This document shows positions 31,626 through 42,999 of a stretch of DNA of 64,000 nt, in pieces. The notes under the pieces were generated by a model. It was not told the origin of the DNA, ran no database searches, and saw only the letters and a program-made list of their open reading frames with translations. How positions within the stretch are numbered: the first letter of the stretch is position 1; the number at the start of each line of letters is the position of its first letter. Where the stretch lies: NCBI RefSeq assembly GCF_905171775.1, contig NC_053494.1:198353544-198417543 (forward strand). The letters are read 5' to 3'. A program made the position numbers and the translations under genes. This DNA comes from Rana temporaria (Eukaryota > Chordata > Amphibia > Anura > Ranidae).

Positions 31626-33287
31626 TTAGAAAGAAATATGATCTGGCATAGCAATGGCCCCCCGACCCATGAAGTACTCAACATATTTGTCGCGTACCTC
31701 ACGAGCTGATTGGGGGGCCAAGCCAGCGCGACCAGTGTCCAGCCCGGGAAGGGGATCTGAGGGTAGTCTTGCCTCAGAACCGATGTCGGGTAGGTACGTC
31801 TGGGAGTGCCTGCGTAAAAAGTTGTGCAAAATGCAGCAGGCAAATACAACGGTGTCCAATTTATATTCCGCCAGATGTATCGATGTCCTGAACAGGCGGA
31901 ACCGGTTGGTGAGTATCCCAAAGGCATTCTCGACTACCCTCCGAGCCCTGGCCAACCGAAAATTAAACACACTCCTCTCTGAGGTGAGGGTCCTCTGGGG
32001 AAAAGGCCGCATGAGGTGAGGACCAAGCCCGAAAGCCTCGTCCGCTAGGAACACAAACGGAAGTCCTTCCACATTATCTTCATCTGGTGGCAATGCCAGA
32101 CCACCAGCTTGGAGACGATCATAGAAATCAGTCCGTGCGAACACTCCCCCATCAGACATCCGGCCGTTCTTCCCCACGTCCACATATAGAAACTCATACT
32201 GTGCCGACACCACCGCCATCAACACAATACTATGATAACCCTTGTAATTATAATAGTAGGACCCCGAGCGGGGTGGGGGCACAATGCGGACGTGTTTCCC
32301 ATCTATTGCTCCACCGCAGTTTGGAAAATCACACCGCTGGGCAAATTGGGAAGCCACAGACTGCCATTCCTGTGGTGTGGAGGGTAGCTGTGGGGACAAA
32401 CAAAAAAAGAGATTTAGTACTTTGTAACAAAAACATCCTACAAGCATCCTTGTGACAGTTCACAGTATTAAAATTGCATTAGAAAAATGTGCATGGAGAA
32501 TTTGGGAAATGAAATATATAGGGCCACTTCATTAAGAGACTCCACAGCCCTCTGATGGGGACAATAAAAGTTTGAAGGGGGGGGGGGGGGACACAAAAAC
32601 CAAAAAGTCCTGTTTGAAAAAATGGCAAGGTGGGTTTGTCCCTAGGATAGCATGCTGGACAGGTTAATATTGGGTAAGGGACAAATATGCAGGTAGGCCA
32701 AGAATAAAACATGTAAAGCTGATATCAACATGCATAGGGAGAAAAGGTAACGTTAGTTAAACACACAGCATATCTGGGAAAATAAAAATAAAGTTAGTTG
32801 GCCACATTATTAGAGCCAGGAAACTTACCTTAATATACTCCTCATGCATAACTTTGATGATGGCAGCACACGTGTCCGGTATGATGACCCCAAGCGCCTG
32901 CGGAGAGATGCCTGTCGAGAACTTGAGGTCCTGCAGGCTCCTCCCAGTCGCCAGGTACCGCAACGTGGCAATAAGCCTCTGCTCGGCCGTGATGGCTTGG
33001 CGCATCACAGTGTCCTGCCTCGTGATATAGGGGGACAGAAGATCCAGCAGACGGTTGAATACGGGGTCCGTCATGCGGAGAAAATTCCTAAAGTCATTAG
33101 GATTATTCTCCTGGAGTTCCCTAAGCAGAGGCATATGTGAGAACTGGTCACGCTGGCGCAACCAATTCTTGGTCCAGAAACGCCTCCGCCCCCTGTTTCT
33201 GGCCAAAGTACTGGACAAATGAACATATCCAGCAGCCATCCCATAAACAGCACCAACTCGCGAAAATTGACGCTGCTGCTCCATCAT
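31626..33287 (-). CDS. PIF/Harbinger transposase (HARBI1-like nuclease)
   Basis: Two exons, 33287-32829 and 32387-31626, encode 406 aa in phase 0 (AAG|GTAAGT and CCCCACAG|CTACCC), joining EEYIK to LPSTPQEWQ. Residues ~60-150 form the N-terminal helical/HTH region (FLRMTDPVFNRLLDLLSPYI, ITAEQRLIATLRYLATGRSL). The DDE_4-type nuclease follows: GAIDGKHV gives D182, FLADEAF with HLMRPF gives D269, and ARRVVENAFGILTNRFRLF gives E306. The conserved VDVGKNGRMSDGGVF motif lies between. All three catalytic acids are present and the frame has no stops. The length is normal for the family. The enzyme would cut and reinsert at TWA-type targets, matching the TAA seen here. The start is the first of two adjacent Met codons. 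The gene lies nearest the right TIR and converges on the Myb-like gene. Confidence 0.92.
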
Positions 33288-33950
33288 GGCTTCAAACCGG
33301 CCGGCTGGTCAGTCAAGAACACACTGAAACAGAAAGCACTCGCAAATCCAGCACTACCTGCGACAAACGCGTGACAAACAGATACGAGCGCACAGGATGC
33401 AACTGCTAAAGCAGAAACAACCTGCTTGCCTATAGCCGAATGACAACTACGTTACCGCAAGCACACGCACTGAACCCGTGAATACACGCTGTCAAAGCCT
33501 GGAGACCGAGAAGCGCGAATCAGCTCTAACCAAACCTTCACTAACACGAGCAAACCCGTAACTAGCAAAAGAGGAACAGAGGGCGGCGCCATTAACTTTG
33601 GTCTTCCCCTTTATAGTGACGTCGTACGTAGTTTACGTGCACGCGTTCCGGTACGACGGGAATTTGGTCCGCTGGTGTGTACACGCCAGCGGAACAAAAC
33701 ACAAATCAGCCTTGTACGCCGGAAACTGTCGGGCAGACAGTTTCCAGCGCACAGATCCGGTCGTGAGTACAAGGCCTAAGAGGGAAGTTTCAGGAAAAAA
33801 TCTTTCCACAGCCCCCTGCGTATAACACGCAGGCACAGTTTACCCTCTATTTTCAGGGTAAAAAAGTGAGTGTTATACGCCAATAAGTACAGTATATCTC
33901 TTTCTCTGGAGTCCATACCTCTCTTATACAAGAAAGGACTTTAGTGTTAA

Positions 33951-34488
33951 AGCGGAGTTCCGGCCACAATTTCACTTTTTAAATATAAATACCCCTGTAA
34001 TACACAAGCTTAATGTATTCTAGTAAAGTTAGTCTGTAAACTAAGGTTCGTTTTGTTAGGTTGTTACAGCATTTAGACACTTTATAAAATAGAAATTGAC
34101 TGGGGTCATCTTAAGTGTGGGCATCATGAAGCCAGACTGTATGACTTCCTGGATTTCATCCTTGCAGATCTCGCACATGCTCAGTGCTGCACAAGCAGTG
34201 TAATAGGTTTCAGATCAGGTTTCAGCACCTGTACTGTCCAAGTCACATGATTCTTTGAGACTGGAGAGTGCACAGACTCCTGGAAAGTTACACCCACTAC
34301 ATTCCCAGGAGTCGGTGCGGTGTAGATTAGGAAGCTTAAGCACCTAGGTGCATGAAGAGGGAAGATTAACTATTCTGCCTAGCAACAACACTTTAAAGGC
34401 ATCTAAAAAAAAAAAAAATTCTTAAAGGACTAATGACATTTTTTTAAAACTACTGATGTAATGTTATATTTATGGGTGGAACTCCACT
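33951..34488. mobile_element. TTAA-type MITE in the L2 fragment
   Basis: AGCGGAGTTCC and GGAACTCCACT ends are flanked by TTAA (33947-33950, 34489-34492). The inverted L2 copy has a single TTAA at 23749-23752 (GTAAAGTTAACACTAAAG), which is the empty site. It is about 538 bp and non-coding. Confidence 0.9.
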
Positions 34489-34604
34489 TTAACTTTACCT
34501 ATTGAGCAACAAGTGCTTTGGTCAATTTCTTTCAGGGCAGAATAGGAAATGAATGGGCATCTTTTAGAATCTGAAATTCAATGCAATTCTCTTGTATGTG
34601 ATGT

Positions 34605-35261
34605 AAATTAAAGCTTTGTCTTTCAATCCTTTTTAGAGCATATAAAAAAAATAATCAAATTAACATTTTAATTAAAATGATCATAATTTAAATTCTGCTC
34701 GTAAATAAAAATCAAAGAAAACAAGAGCAACAGACTTGTGTGGAAGAAAATATTTGCTAATTCAACACAATAAATTCTTCAGAACTAAAAAAAAAAAATA
34801 ATAATAATAATAAAGGCGCCCATGGGATATGAGACGACATAGCATAGACTAAGCGGCCATGCTGCATGAGCACTTTTTAATGGCTACGCTGGTCTGATTG
34901 TGTCTGCATGTTCATTTCTCTATTTATGGCCAGCCTAATATTCTGTAAGCTATGATTCCAAATAAGAATTTTAAATGGTTGTTTAATATTTAATATGCTT
35001 AGTTTCGGTATCTAGGCAACTATTAAAATGGACTTAGTATGCGTGCTAATAGGTAAGTGTAAGGCTTTATTACGTAAGTATGTATTACTATTTACAGAGA
35101 TGACAAAATTCCCCCCTAAGTGTCTTTATCTGCTTTTCTCCCCAGAAGGATGGTACCATTGCTTGGTAACACAAATTGCTAATCAGCCATTAACATAGCA
35201 GCAACTCAATGTATTTAGGCATCTAGATGTGGGGAAGATGACTTGCTGAAGATCAACAAAT
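34605..35261. other. No recognisable feature; short (AAT)n
   Basis: AT-rich sequence with a short A/AAT run near 34790-34812. I see no gene or repeat end. Confidence 0.4.
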
Positions 35262-35660
35262 GGAAAAAGAAAATATTCACAGCCGCACTCCAAAAAACCT
35301 TGATGGTTGTCTTTATTTAAAAAAGGAAAAATGCACTTCAAGTCACAGCACACTACACGGGAGTAAAACTACTGACGCGTTTCGCACTATAAATTAGTGC
35401 TTAATCATGAGATTTTGTAAAAATCACAGTCTTTGATGCTTTGAGACTCAAAACATCTCCACTGTGCCTTTAAATAACGTTTCTCAATCTGTGCATTCCA
35501 CCGCCAACGTGCTTTTATAGATGTGCCTTCACCTTGGGTGTTGGACCCCACTATAATATAACAGGAGGTCAAAGAACGCTTAAATGGATGTATTCCCAGG
35601 AAATGCTCTCAGGGCTGCAGAAATCCTTGTTTGACGTGTTACTAAACCCAGAACCGTAAA
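35262..35660. repeat. GCGTTTCGC-containing dispersed repeat
   Basis: Contains ACTGACGCGTTTCGCACTA followed by TTAGTGCTTAATCATGAG. A similar motif in inverse (GCGAAACGCGTAGAGG) occurs at about 61410. It looks like a frog interspersed repeat. No ends were defined. Confidence 0.4.
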
Positions 35661-35669
35661 ATCAGTCTA

Positions 35670-36100
35670 CAGTGCCTTGAAAAAGTATTCACACCCCTTG
35701 AAATTTTCCACATTTTGTCATGTTACCACCAAAAATGTAAATAAATTTTATTGGGATTTTATGTCATAGACCAACACACAATTGGCACATAATTGTGAAG
35801 TGGAAGGAAAATGATAAATGGTTTTCAAATTATATTAAAAATAAATATGTGAAAAGTGTGGGGTGCATTTGTATTCAGCCCCCCTGAGTCAATACTGTAG
35901 AACCACCTTTTACCGCAATTCCAGCTGCAAGTCTTTTTGGGGATGTCTCTACCAGCTTTGCACATTTAGAGAGTTATATTTTTGCCCATTCTTCTTTGCA
36001 AAATAGCACAAGCTCTGTCAGATTGGATGGGGAGCGTCTGTGAACATCTTTAGATGTAAAACAAATTGCAAACCATTTATCATTTTCCTTCCACTTCGTG
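35670..36100. mobile_element. Tc1/mariner-like remnant
   Basis: Starts CAGTGCCTTGAAAAAGTATT after TA, a typical Tc1-like terminus. The inner TIR part GAAGTGGAAGGAAAATGATAA at 35797 is matched by TTATCATTTTCCTTCCACTTC near 36078. The outer right TIR is missing. No transposase frame remains. Confidence 0.75.
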
Positions 36101-36483
36101 TGTAACCTCAGGGTTACAACCCCTTTAAGTTCTTGTTCTTGTCAGGAGTAAAAGGTGTTCAGAGGTAAAATTCAAATGCCAAGTGTGCATGAGTACTAAT
36201 AAATGGCAGGAACATATCCCGGCTTTTCTAGCACAATCCATTCACCACGGTATCATGGAATGTGTCAAGACAGATGTTTCCTGTCCAGGAACAAGAGAGA
36301 AGGTGTAGAAGTTTGTGAAATTAATCTAATTAGAATGAATCTGGTTCCATGGTGCTGCAAAGTCTGGGATGGGTGATAATTGGTGTTGATTATTTACATC
36401 ACATGAACATGCATCAAATTCTGATTAACATCTACAATGTTGTATTTCTTGTCTCTTGCCAACCGCAATAAGTATAAACAGAG
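36101..36483. other. No recognisable feature
   Basis: Intergenic sequence between the Tc1-like remnant and the next repeat. Confidence 0.4.
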
Positions 36484-36604
36484 ATACCTTGAAATATGAG
36501 CATAATTCGTTCCAGAAGCATGCTTGTAATCCAAAGCACTTGTATAGCAAAGCGAGTTTCCCTATGAGAACTATTGGAAACTCAGATGATTCTTTCCACA
36601 ACCA

Positions 36605-37146
36605 CTACTGGCGTATGCAGTACTGTAAGTGGGCAGAGGTGCGGGGGCGCTGGTGTATGCAGTACTGTATGTGGCTAGAGGTGCGGGGGCGCTGGTGTAT
36701 GCAGTACTGTATGTGGCCAGAGGTGCGAGGGCGCTGGTGTATGCAGTACTGTAAGTGGCCAGAGGTGCGGGGGTGCTGGTGTATGCAGTACTGTAAGTGG
36801 GCAGAGGTGCAGGGTGCTGGTGTATGCAGTACTGTAAGTGGGCAGAGGTGCGGGGGCGCTGGTGTACGCAGTACTGTAAGTGGCCAGAGGTGCGGGGGTG
36901 CTGAAGTATGCAGTACTGTAAATGGCCAGAGGTGCGGGGGCACTGGTGTATGCAGTACTGTAAGTGGCCAGTGGTGCGGGGGCGCTGGTGTATGCAGTAC
37001 TGTATGTGGCTAGAGGTGCGGGGCGCTGGTGTATGCAGTACTGTAAGTGGCCAGAGGTACAGGGGCGCTGGTGTATGCAGTACTGTAAGTGGCCAGAGGT
37101 GCGAGGGCGCTGGTGTATGCAGTACTGTAAGTGGCCAGCGGTGCGG
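36605..37146 (+). repeat. 42-bp tandem array, ~13 copies
   Basis: The unit GTGTATGCAGTACTGTAAGT plus GGCCAGAGGTGCGGGGGCGCTG repeats about 13 times with few changes. Because 42 is a multiple of three, long ORFs stay open on both strands. I regard them as artefacts. Confidence 0.9.
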
Positions 37147-37385
37147 AAGCACCGGTAAAGCTCGGAGACACTCTGGAACTGTTAACACTTTCGGGGTGCT
37201 CCATCGCATGTTACGCCTGTCCCACCCAGCTGGGAGTGTCTCAGAGAGTCTCAGATTTCTTCAGGAAGCGCTGGGATCCACCAGCGCCCCCGGACCTCTG
37301 GCCACATACAGTAATACATTCACCAGCGACTTGAGTCCTGCTCGTCTTGTGAGACAGCACTCGCAAATCAAGTGAGGATTTAAAA

Positions 37386-37386
<1 letters not shown>

Positions 37387-37426
<40 letters not shown>
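37387..37426. repeat. (TA)n microsatellite
   Basis: A TA run within the right part of the mariner-like MITE. Confidence 0.9.
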
Positions 37427-37432
<6 letters not shown>

Positions 37433-37475
37433 GCTCATCTTGCGAAACGCTCTTATACCGTGTTACGAGCAAACC

Positions 37476-37974
37476 GATGTATCACTGTATATGTTGTGGT
37501 TTACCGGGATCGTTTTTTGTAGCCGGGGGCTGGCTTTCTTATGAAACCATTCCGAGTGGCTCATGAGTTCCCCGTAGGTGATCAAAGAATAGATCGTCTT
37601 TGATTGCCTCTATGGCCTTGGAGGACCAGAGCAATGTCATGACGTCACTTCTGGTTCAGGCTGGAAGTAAATCTTTTTTTTTTTTTTTTTTAATAGGCAA
37701 AAGATAAAAAAATAATGTTTACAGGGACAGTGTAAATGTTTACATTCCTTGTAATAGGAATACAAGTAATATAAAAATAAATAAAAGGGACAGTGTAAAA
37801 ATAAAAAAATAAAAAGTAAAATGAATAAGAAATGTACAATGTGTTGGGATTCTAAGTAATTATCTATTAAAAATACTGGTTTAAACAAAAAGTGCCAGAA
37901 AAAGCTTGGTTGGCAAGCAGTTAAAGCATATACAAGCCCAACAACAAATACTTTGGGGGTTATTTACTAAAACG
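37476..37974. other. Repeat-like sequence, unclassified
   Basis: A GC-rich start then A-rich sequence with two copies of GGGACAGTGTAAA (about 37725 and 37788). No ends or coding capacity. Confidence 0.35.
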
Positions 37975-38640
37975 GGATGGTGCAAAATCTGTAGACATGT
38001 GCAATTCCTTTAGTTCTGAATTAGTTTTTTAATGAATTTCGACAAATTCGTTAATTCGGAAACATGCAAATTAACAAAAATCACGTTTAACAAATTTTCC
38101 TGAATATTGGTAAATTTGAATAATCAAAAATTAATAAATTCATAAATTCGAAAATTCATAAATGGTAAATTTGAATAGCCGAAAACCTGAAAATTTGAAA
38201 ATCTGAAATAAAAATCAAACTAACTATTAAATTATAAGTATTGCAATTTCCTTTCAAACTTGGCTGTTAGTGAACATTACAAATACGAATTTATCCAAAG
38301 TTACGAATTATCCAAAATAATGAATGCCGTATCAAAACTAATGGAAAGTAACAAATTAATAAATAACAATAATAATAATAATAATAAAAACTTTTTATTA
38401 TTATTATTTATTATTAATTGTTCCGTTCGATTTGTTTAGATGGGGCATTTGTTATTTTGGATAATTCGTAACTTCGGATAAATTTGTGTTCGTTACGTTC
38501 ACTAACAGCCAAATTTGAAAGGAAATTCCAATACCTATAATTTAATAGTTAGTCTTTATTAATTAGTTAGTTATACTCTAGAATTTTGGGATTTTTGTTC
38601 TTTCTTATTTTCGGATTTTTAGAATTGTTCAGATTTTAGA
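37975..38640. mobile_element. Palindromic AT-rich MITE
   Basis: The left arm (about 38215-38345, AATTTCCTTTCAAACTTGGC and ACGAATTATCCAAAATAA) is inverted at about 38440-38560. (AAT)n/(TTA)n fills the centre near 38365-38415. The outer parts are rich in AAATTCGTTAATTCGG-like words. The duplication was not resolved. Confidence 0.6.
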
Positions 38641-40740
38641 ATATATTTTTTTTTTTTCCTTTAATTTTACCTGGTAACGCCAGGCTATAACACCCTTCCC
38701 ATCCTTGGGTGGCTACCCTCACTCCTCCACTGTATTTATGAAGCCACCTATGCTGGATTTCAAATATGTCTTTCTTTCTTCATATCCATGGTGGGGCAGG
38801 GGGGATTTGTAGTTTACAGAAAAAGATAAAAATAAATGGTGCTTTCTGTTCTACTCACATGATGGGACAAGGACACTGAATTTCTGGCAGTATCAACAGG
38901 AATTTTCTGCACGTGCTGAAAACGTTCTCTGAAAAATGAACATGTATGCAGCCACCATATCTAAGGACTGGGTAGATGCAGTATATTACATTTTTGTTCT
39001 TGAGTTTAGATATCTCTTAGTTGCAGCACCAGTGACACCCAGCCAATTGCCTTCAGGAAATAAATAGCGTTGGAACAGGTTTGAAAGCCGAACCAATCAC
39101 TATAGTTGGTGCCAGGAGCCTCTGACATCTTCTCTCTTCTCTATTCAGTTAATACATTCTCCGACACCCTCAGGCCACCAGAGCTCATGTGTTATTGTGA
39201 TATCCAGAGCCAGAAAGATCAGAGGGGCAGATGTTTCTAACTGAGAGTTTTTATTTCCCCAACATTACAGTGAAAATCTGGAGAGTTTGGTGCAATTTTG
39301 GAAAAAGCATTACAGTAAAAGGTTCCGGTGAAATTAGGGTGGTTTTTCAGGATGCTTTAGGCTTGTGTTAGGCTTACGTCAGCCATTCACACAGTTCTAA
39401 TGACTAGAAACCAGGAGTGTGTGTATACTTCCTTCTTGATTTCGATATGGAAGTGAGATGGGGGGCCTAGGCTGGTGCAAGGATTTTTGACACCCTAGGC
39501 GAAACCACATTGGGTCCACCTATGTACATAAATGACTTTTGCACCACACATATTAGGTATCACCTCGTGCACATGAGCGAAAGCAAGAATTCTAGGGCTA
39601 TCATTCATGGGTCATTCCAAACTGATGACCTGCAAGGTTTTTAAACATCACCTATGGCGGATCACTTTACAGATAGTGGTAGAAGTTTGACTACCAAGCA
39701 TTCAAGAGGCAATTCTGCCACCTCCATCCCATCTGGCTGCCACCAGTCCACCTGGCTGCTTTCTCTTCCCAGTCCTCCTGACTGGGATACACACATGGAG
39801 ACTCCCCAGGGCAAGGTTGGATGAAGACTTAGCACACCGCTATCTTCAAGAAAGCACTGCTTCAGCTGCCAGTCTCTCACCTTGTTTGTCCCTGCACTGT
39901 GCTGATCTACTCACTGTCTCTCCTTGCTCTCTCTGCTGCCTCTCCAATTAGGGTCCCTTCAACTGCTTCCTGTGGTTGGGATCCTTCCAGGACAGCCTCC
40001 CAAGCTCCAGGTAAAACCCCTCCCAGGGGTCTCTTAAGGGCTACCAGCAAACTCCCTCAGCACTGCTTTTCCATCTCTATTTAAGCGTTCCTTAGGTCCC
40101 CTAACTGGGGATTGGCTAAGGTCCCCTAAATATTCAGGGTAACCCCTCCTAGCTTCCATCCCCTATATTCCAGATCATTCTCCAACATTCTAGAAACAGG
40201 GGAGCTGCCAGGATGAGTCATCCAGCCCTGGCCTCTAATAACCCTGACCCAGATTCAGGTTTATCCCTGGGCCAGACTATAATTTGCCTACTTTAATTCT
40301 AGTAGCACACACTAGAGGGTGCTACACAAAACACAACTGTGAGCCTAACCCTTTACTTGGCGAGGCCCCATTGACTTCAGGTGAGTTGCATCTGGCGGCA
40401 GTACTGCCAGACAAACGTGACATGGGGAATCATTTTTGCCCCTCCCATTTATAAAACCCTGTCCAGTTTCTGTTGCAGCTTAAGGAGGGGGGGGGTCAAG
40501 GGGTATTAAACTGCCTATTTTTACCACCCCGGCTCCCTGTGTGCAAAGACCTGAATCTGACCCCAAAAAGACATTACACAAATAATGCTCCAAAACAGGG
40601 GAAAAACTAAAATACAAAAAAGACTTTGGCCCATAAACAAAAAGTGCCACTCCAAACTTGATTAAATATCAACCTGGTGACTTCAATCACTGTAGGGTGT
40701 CAGTTTCCAAAGGGCCCATCTGGCCTTGTAAAGCTAACTG
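38641..40740. other. Mostly unrecognised; one MITE-like end
   Basis: CTGGTGCAAGGATTTTTGAC followed by ACCCTAGGCGAAA at 39472-39505 looks like a dispersed-repeat end. The rest holds no ORF with a recognisable domain. Confidence 0.35.
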
Positions 40741-40743
40741 TCA

Positions 40744-41339
40744 GGCCTCGTACACACGACCGTTTTCCTCGACAGAATCCATCAAGAAACTGCCGAGGAA
40801 AGCGGTCGTGTGTATGTTTTTCGTCAAGAAAACTGTTGTGGAACTCGACGAGAAAAAAAGAGAACAAGTTCTCTTTTTCCTTGTCAGGAGTCTCAATTTC
40901 CTCGTTGTGTTTTTTGTCGGGTTGGTTTACGACGAGAAACACGTTCGTGTGTATGCTTAGAAACCCGCGCATGCTCAGAATAAAGTATGAGATGGGAGCG
41001 TGCCTTTGGTAAAAGTAGGGTTTGTAATAGAGATAGCACATTTGTCACGCTGTAACAGACTGAAAAGCGCGAATCGTCTCTCACCAAACTTTTACTTAAC
41101 AAGCGGTAACATGAGATTAGCAAAAGCAGCCCCAAGGGTTGTGCCAGTGGAATCAAACTTCCCCTTTATAGTGTCGTCGTACGTGTTGTATGTCACCGCG
41201 TTTGAGAACGACGAGATTTTGTCTTGACAGTGTGTACGCAAAGAAAGCTTGTCAAGATTTTCGACAAGCCTAACAAGGAACTCGTCGAGGAAAACGATAG
41301 TTCATTTACGACGAGTTCCTCGGTCGTGTGTACGAGGCC
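40744..41339. mobile_element. Harbinger-derived MITE
   Basis: Ends GGCCTCGTACACACGACCG and CGGTCGTGTGTACGAGGCC, flanked by TCA and TTA (imperfect). The middle joins GCGCATGCTCAGAATAAAG...GGTAAAAGTAGGG to GAAAAGCGCGAATCGTCTC...CTTCCCCTTTATAGTGTCG. These match the left and right inner ends of the 25368-33776 transposon, so it is an internal-deletion derivative of this lineage. Confidence 0.85.
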
Positions 41340-41342
41340 TTA

Positions 41343-42890
41343 GAAAGGAACATGGAAGCGCACACCGTCAGACCGCCCGGCCAACTAGTCTAACAGATCA
41401 GCTTCAGCTTTTCTCCTCCCAAGCTACACCCACTGACACATTTCACCTGCACGCAGGCTTTAAGTGGTTGTAAACCCTTACAATCCACTTTTTGCTGCAA
41501 GTAAGCCTATAATAAGGCTTAACTGTAGCTACCATGGATATCTCCTAAACCTGCACGGTTTAGGAGATATCCCTTGTATCTGCATGTGCCGAAGTCATCA
41601 GCACATGCGCGGGAGTCACGTCATCGCGACTCCGACCAATCACAGCGCCAAAGCTCGCTCGTCCCCTCCCTTTCCTGACCTGCCGGGCTGCATGCTCGGA
41701 TAAGGGTTTGGTATGGATTTTGGAGAGGACCCCCACACCATTTTTTTAAATACATTTTGGCATGAGGGTCCTCTCCAAATCCATACTAGACCCAAGGACC
41801 TGGTATTGACCTGGGGGGGACCCCACGCTGTCTTTTTTTACAATTTTTTTTTTCCCCGACAATTCTTTTTTTTTACATTAAGCGGGAAGCCTGCTGATAG
41901 CTGATGACTCATTGGTTGTTAAGGACGCGGCGGCCGGCTTCCCTGCCCCCTCCTCAGCAACCAGCTATATACAGTGTACAAAAAAAGAAAATCGCTGTAA
42001 AATCGTGGTAAAAACATGTGTCCAAAAACACGGCAAGCAATGCAAAAAGCACTGCAAAAACGCTCAAAAGCAACATGCATAGATGTGAATCGAGCCTAAG
42101 ACACTGCGCCTACGCATCAAGATTTTTTACTGTCAAGAAAAAGTAAACTGCTTCCAAAAGTTGTCAAATGAATTGACAGGAACAATCGCTTTTTACTACA
42201 AAGTTTTCAAACCAGACAAAAATAAGTGGTGCGTGTGTTAACAGAGACAATTCTCTCTTTATTTTTTCCTCTACAATAGAACAAAGCAGTGCTTAATTCC
42301 TGTGTATTTCTCACTGGCTGGACGTAACAGATCCAGAATTAATTTTCACATCCTCTTTCCTTGAGTGGTAATTAGATGTTACACCTTGAAAAATCCGTAA
42401 GATACTTTATATAGTCATGACCTTTGGATCAGCTGGAGTGCCTGCAGAGTGTGATTACTCCCGTACACCTGTCTGAAAGGATCTGCCGCTCTGCATTTAT
42501 TTTAACTGTGTTTGTTTTTTATTTTTTAGCTCCCAATTATTTTCCCATTAAAATGTTCAGTTTAGAAGTATAAACACATAGGTGATGAATTATTAAAGCC
42601 TATCTCCGGGAAAAGTAAAAATTCTCACCTTGTCGCCATACTACAAGGGGTACATGCTTGTTTGTGTCTAGGGTACTATAAAAAGATCTGTTAAATTACT
42701 TAGCTGATCCCCTATTCCCCCGACAGCCAGCTCTTTTGTCTACTCACCTATTTTCTGGCTTGTGGACTGTCGCTCTGCATCCTATGGGCCCTGTGTTGTA
42801 CTTGACGACATCAGGGGACATGCCACCGCTGGAATGCAGTGTGCTAGAGTGAAAGGAGCTGGAGAATCAGGTAAGTAAACAAGCATTTAC
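41343..42890. other. Degraded MITE pieces and unclassified sequence
   Basis: AAGTGGTTGTAAACCC at 41463 resembles a TTAA-MITE end, followed by a palindrome CTCCTAAACCTGCACGG/GTTTAGGAG. GGGTTTGGTATGGATTTTGG and its complement (41706-41790) form another repeat, also seen inside 53118-54520. No coding signal. Confidence 0.4.
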
Positions 42891-42999
42891 CCCTTGCAGT
42901 GCAGGGACATCTCCACCGCAAGGAAATATTTTTGTTTTCTCCGGAGTTTTAGCTTTATCCAGTCTTTGACATCATCTAAATACTCTATGCATGTGTGGT

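Larger units (their letters stand above)
25368..33776. mobile_element. Complete three-gene PIF/Harbinger transposon
   Basis: Left end GGCCTCGTACTCACGACC and right end GGTCGTGAGTACAAGGCC are inverted with one mismatch, with looser similarity for about 50 bp. The target duplication TAA is perfect (25365-25367, 33777-33779), as expected for PIF/Harbinger. The left subterminal region contains a palindrome at about 25384-25430 (ACATGTCTGCTGAAACTGG and its complement). Three genes lie inside: MADF (minus, 27752-26432), Myb/SANT (plus, 28671-30480) and transposase (minus, 33287-31626). All have open frames and usable splice sites, so the copy may be young. Published Harbingers usually carry a transposase plus one DNA-binding accessory protein. 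Here there are two accessory genes. Confidence 0.9.
25330..33892. mobile_element. ~150-bp TA MITE hosting the Harbinger
   Basis: The left end CCGTATTTATCGGCGTATAA and the right end TTATACGCCAATAAGTACAG are inverted repeats, flanked by TA (25328-25329, 33893-33894). The MITE proper is 25330-25367 plus 33780-33892; the rest is the inserted Harbinger. The empty site is at 23804-23805 in the sister L2 copy. The TA duplication suggests the Tc1/mariner class, but the family is inferred. Confidence 0.8.
23982..34604 (-). pseudogene. L2-type LINE fragment split by nested transposons
   Basis: Reading the minus strand, the L2 sequence runs 34604-34493, 33946-33895, 25327-24843 and 24123-23982, about 0.8 kb when joined. 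It covers the same reverse-transcriptase tail as 23640-23980 (LYKSLVRPHLEY, QRRATKLIRGMEELSYEERL) and continues through the L2 3' region (AAGAGACTCCCTCCAGAGGT, CTTTAAGAAAGGCCTGGATT, CAATTGCCTCTCGGGGGATC). The gaps are a TTAA MITE (33951-34488), a TA MITE (25330-33892) that itself contains the Harbinger transposon, and a GGGCC MITE (24126-24840). It is a dead relic whose value is as a dated host for the insertions. Confidence 0.85.
36484..37475. mobile_element. Mariner-like MITE carrying a 42-bp satellite
   Basis: GAGCATAATTCGTTCCAGAA and CTTGTAATCCAAAGCACTT resemble the interior of the small MITE at 62373-62546. A mirrored right part with TTGCGAAACGCTCTTATACC lies at about 37438-37472. Between them lie the 42-bp array and a TA microsatellite. 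The ends are decayed and the limits approximate. Confidence 0.5.

Noticed and set aside
36571..37209. 212-aa and 185-aa ORFs on opposite strands
   Set aside because: Both are kept open by the 42-bp tandem repeat; there is no domain or splice evidence.
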